Source: Acanthornis magna
Taxonomy: Eukaryota > Chordata > Aves > Passeriformes > Acanthizidae
Direction of reading: 5' to 3'
Assembly: GCA_036785705.1 (NCBI GenBank)
Contig: JAWUZG010000036.1
Location: forward strand, 14,069,501-14,133,500
Length of the DNA: 64,000 nucleotides
The position numbers and the translations under genes are program-made. The notes under the pieces were generated by a model. That model was not told the DNA's origin. It did no database searches and saw only the letters and a list, made by a program, of their open reading frames with translations. Of the stretch, positions 63,581-64,000 are shown in pieces (positions within the stretch are counted from its first letter, which is position 1; each line of letters starts with the position of its first letter).

Positions 63581-64000
63581 TCACAAGGATGAGAACACCT
63601 GTATTTAAATACTGGTTTTTCTGTGCAAAATTCCCTGGAGCAATTTTATACATGACTATTCAGAGCTATGAACTTACAGAAACTAATTATAAATGAATTA
63701 TATGTCCCAAATTACAGTTTTAGGTGAACAAATGCAAATAATTCAGAAGCAGATAGATTCTTTGCTTGGCAAGGCAGTTTGTTTTTTTCTTTTTTTATTA
63801 CAAAAGATGCCACTAACTTTGGCAAATCTCGATTAGAGTAGTTGTCATTTAGAAGTTTCATTAGAAAAGTCTATTATATTCTGGAGATTCAAGTTCCATT
63901 TACTGAAAAAAAACCAACTGCAGAGTACCAAATTATTACTGCTATTACTTCCCCTGTCAGAAGAGTGTAATGGTAAGAATAGATAATAAAATGATTGTGT

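Larger units (their letters stand above)
58503..64000 (+). other. IPO11: Start of the last visible IPO11 intron
   Basis: Opens with gtaagt and runs off the window. It contains a hairpin-forming inverted repeat (62387-62454) and an LTR-like element (62740-63580). The final IPO11 coding exon was not found here. Confidence 0.8.

Noticed and set aside
1..64000. A CRISPR array, operon, phage or other prokaryotic system
   Set aside because: The window is a vertebrate intron-exon gene; there are no regularly spaced identical repeats, no dense gene packing and no ribosome-binding-site-led frames.

Overview
This is nuclear DNA from an amniote, most probably a bird. The evidence is short exons with vertebrate GT-AG splice sites separated by AT-rich introns, two 5'-truncated CR1 retrotransposon tails, and a degenerate LTR resembling avian ERVL-type elements. 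Nothing suggests bacterial, phage, plasmid or CRISPR content. The species cannot be named from this window.

The window is almost entirely the middle and 3' part of one plus-strand gene, IPO11 (importin-11). I place 25 coding exons between 2101 and 58502. Together they give 2451 nt, or 817 codons, with continuous splice phase at every junction. They align without gaps to about residues 105-921 of the 975-residue human protein as I remember it. The exons for the N-terminal ~104 residues lie upstream of base 1, and the last ~54 residues lie beyond base 64000. One intron (19173-19342) is a short minor-class (U12) AT-AC intron; the reading frame only works with AT-AC boundaries.

The largest IPO11 intron (35810-54849, about 19 kb) contains a complete second gene on the same strand. 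LRRC70 has a single-exon coding region (45935-47833, 632 residues) for a single-pass leucine-rich-repeat membrane protein. The nested arrangement is the one known in human. A strong splice acceptor just upstream of the LRRC70 start suggests a spliced 5' leader or IPO11-LRRC70 read-through. Such read-through would close the IPO11 frame after a few codons rather than fuse the proteins.

The rest is intron. Recognisable content there is two CR1 copies (about 17.55-18.40 kb and 52.08-52.62 kb), a possible third CR1 scrap (21.48 kb), an LTR-like element with internal ~30-40 bp repeats (62.74-63.58 kb), an 82-bp near-perfect palindrome (28841-28922), strand-asymmetric G/T tracts, long homopolymers and small tandem duplications. 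One 32-bp tandem duplication (54807-54870) copied the splice acceptor and first 21 nt of an IPO11 exon, and the upstream copy no longer has its AG. I found no undescribed biological system. The most notable points are the AT-AC intron, the duplicated acceptor, the palindrome and the nested-gene splice logic.
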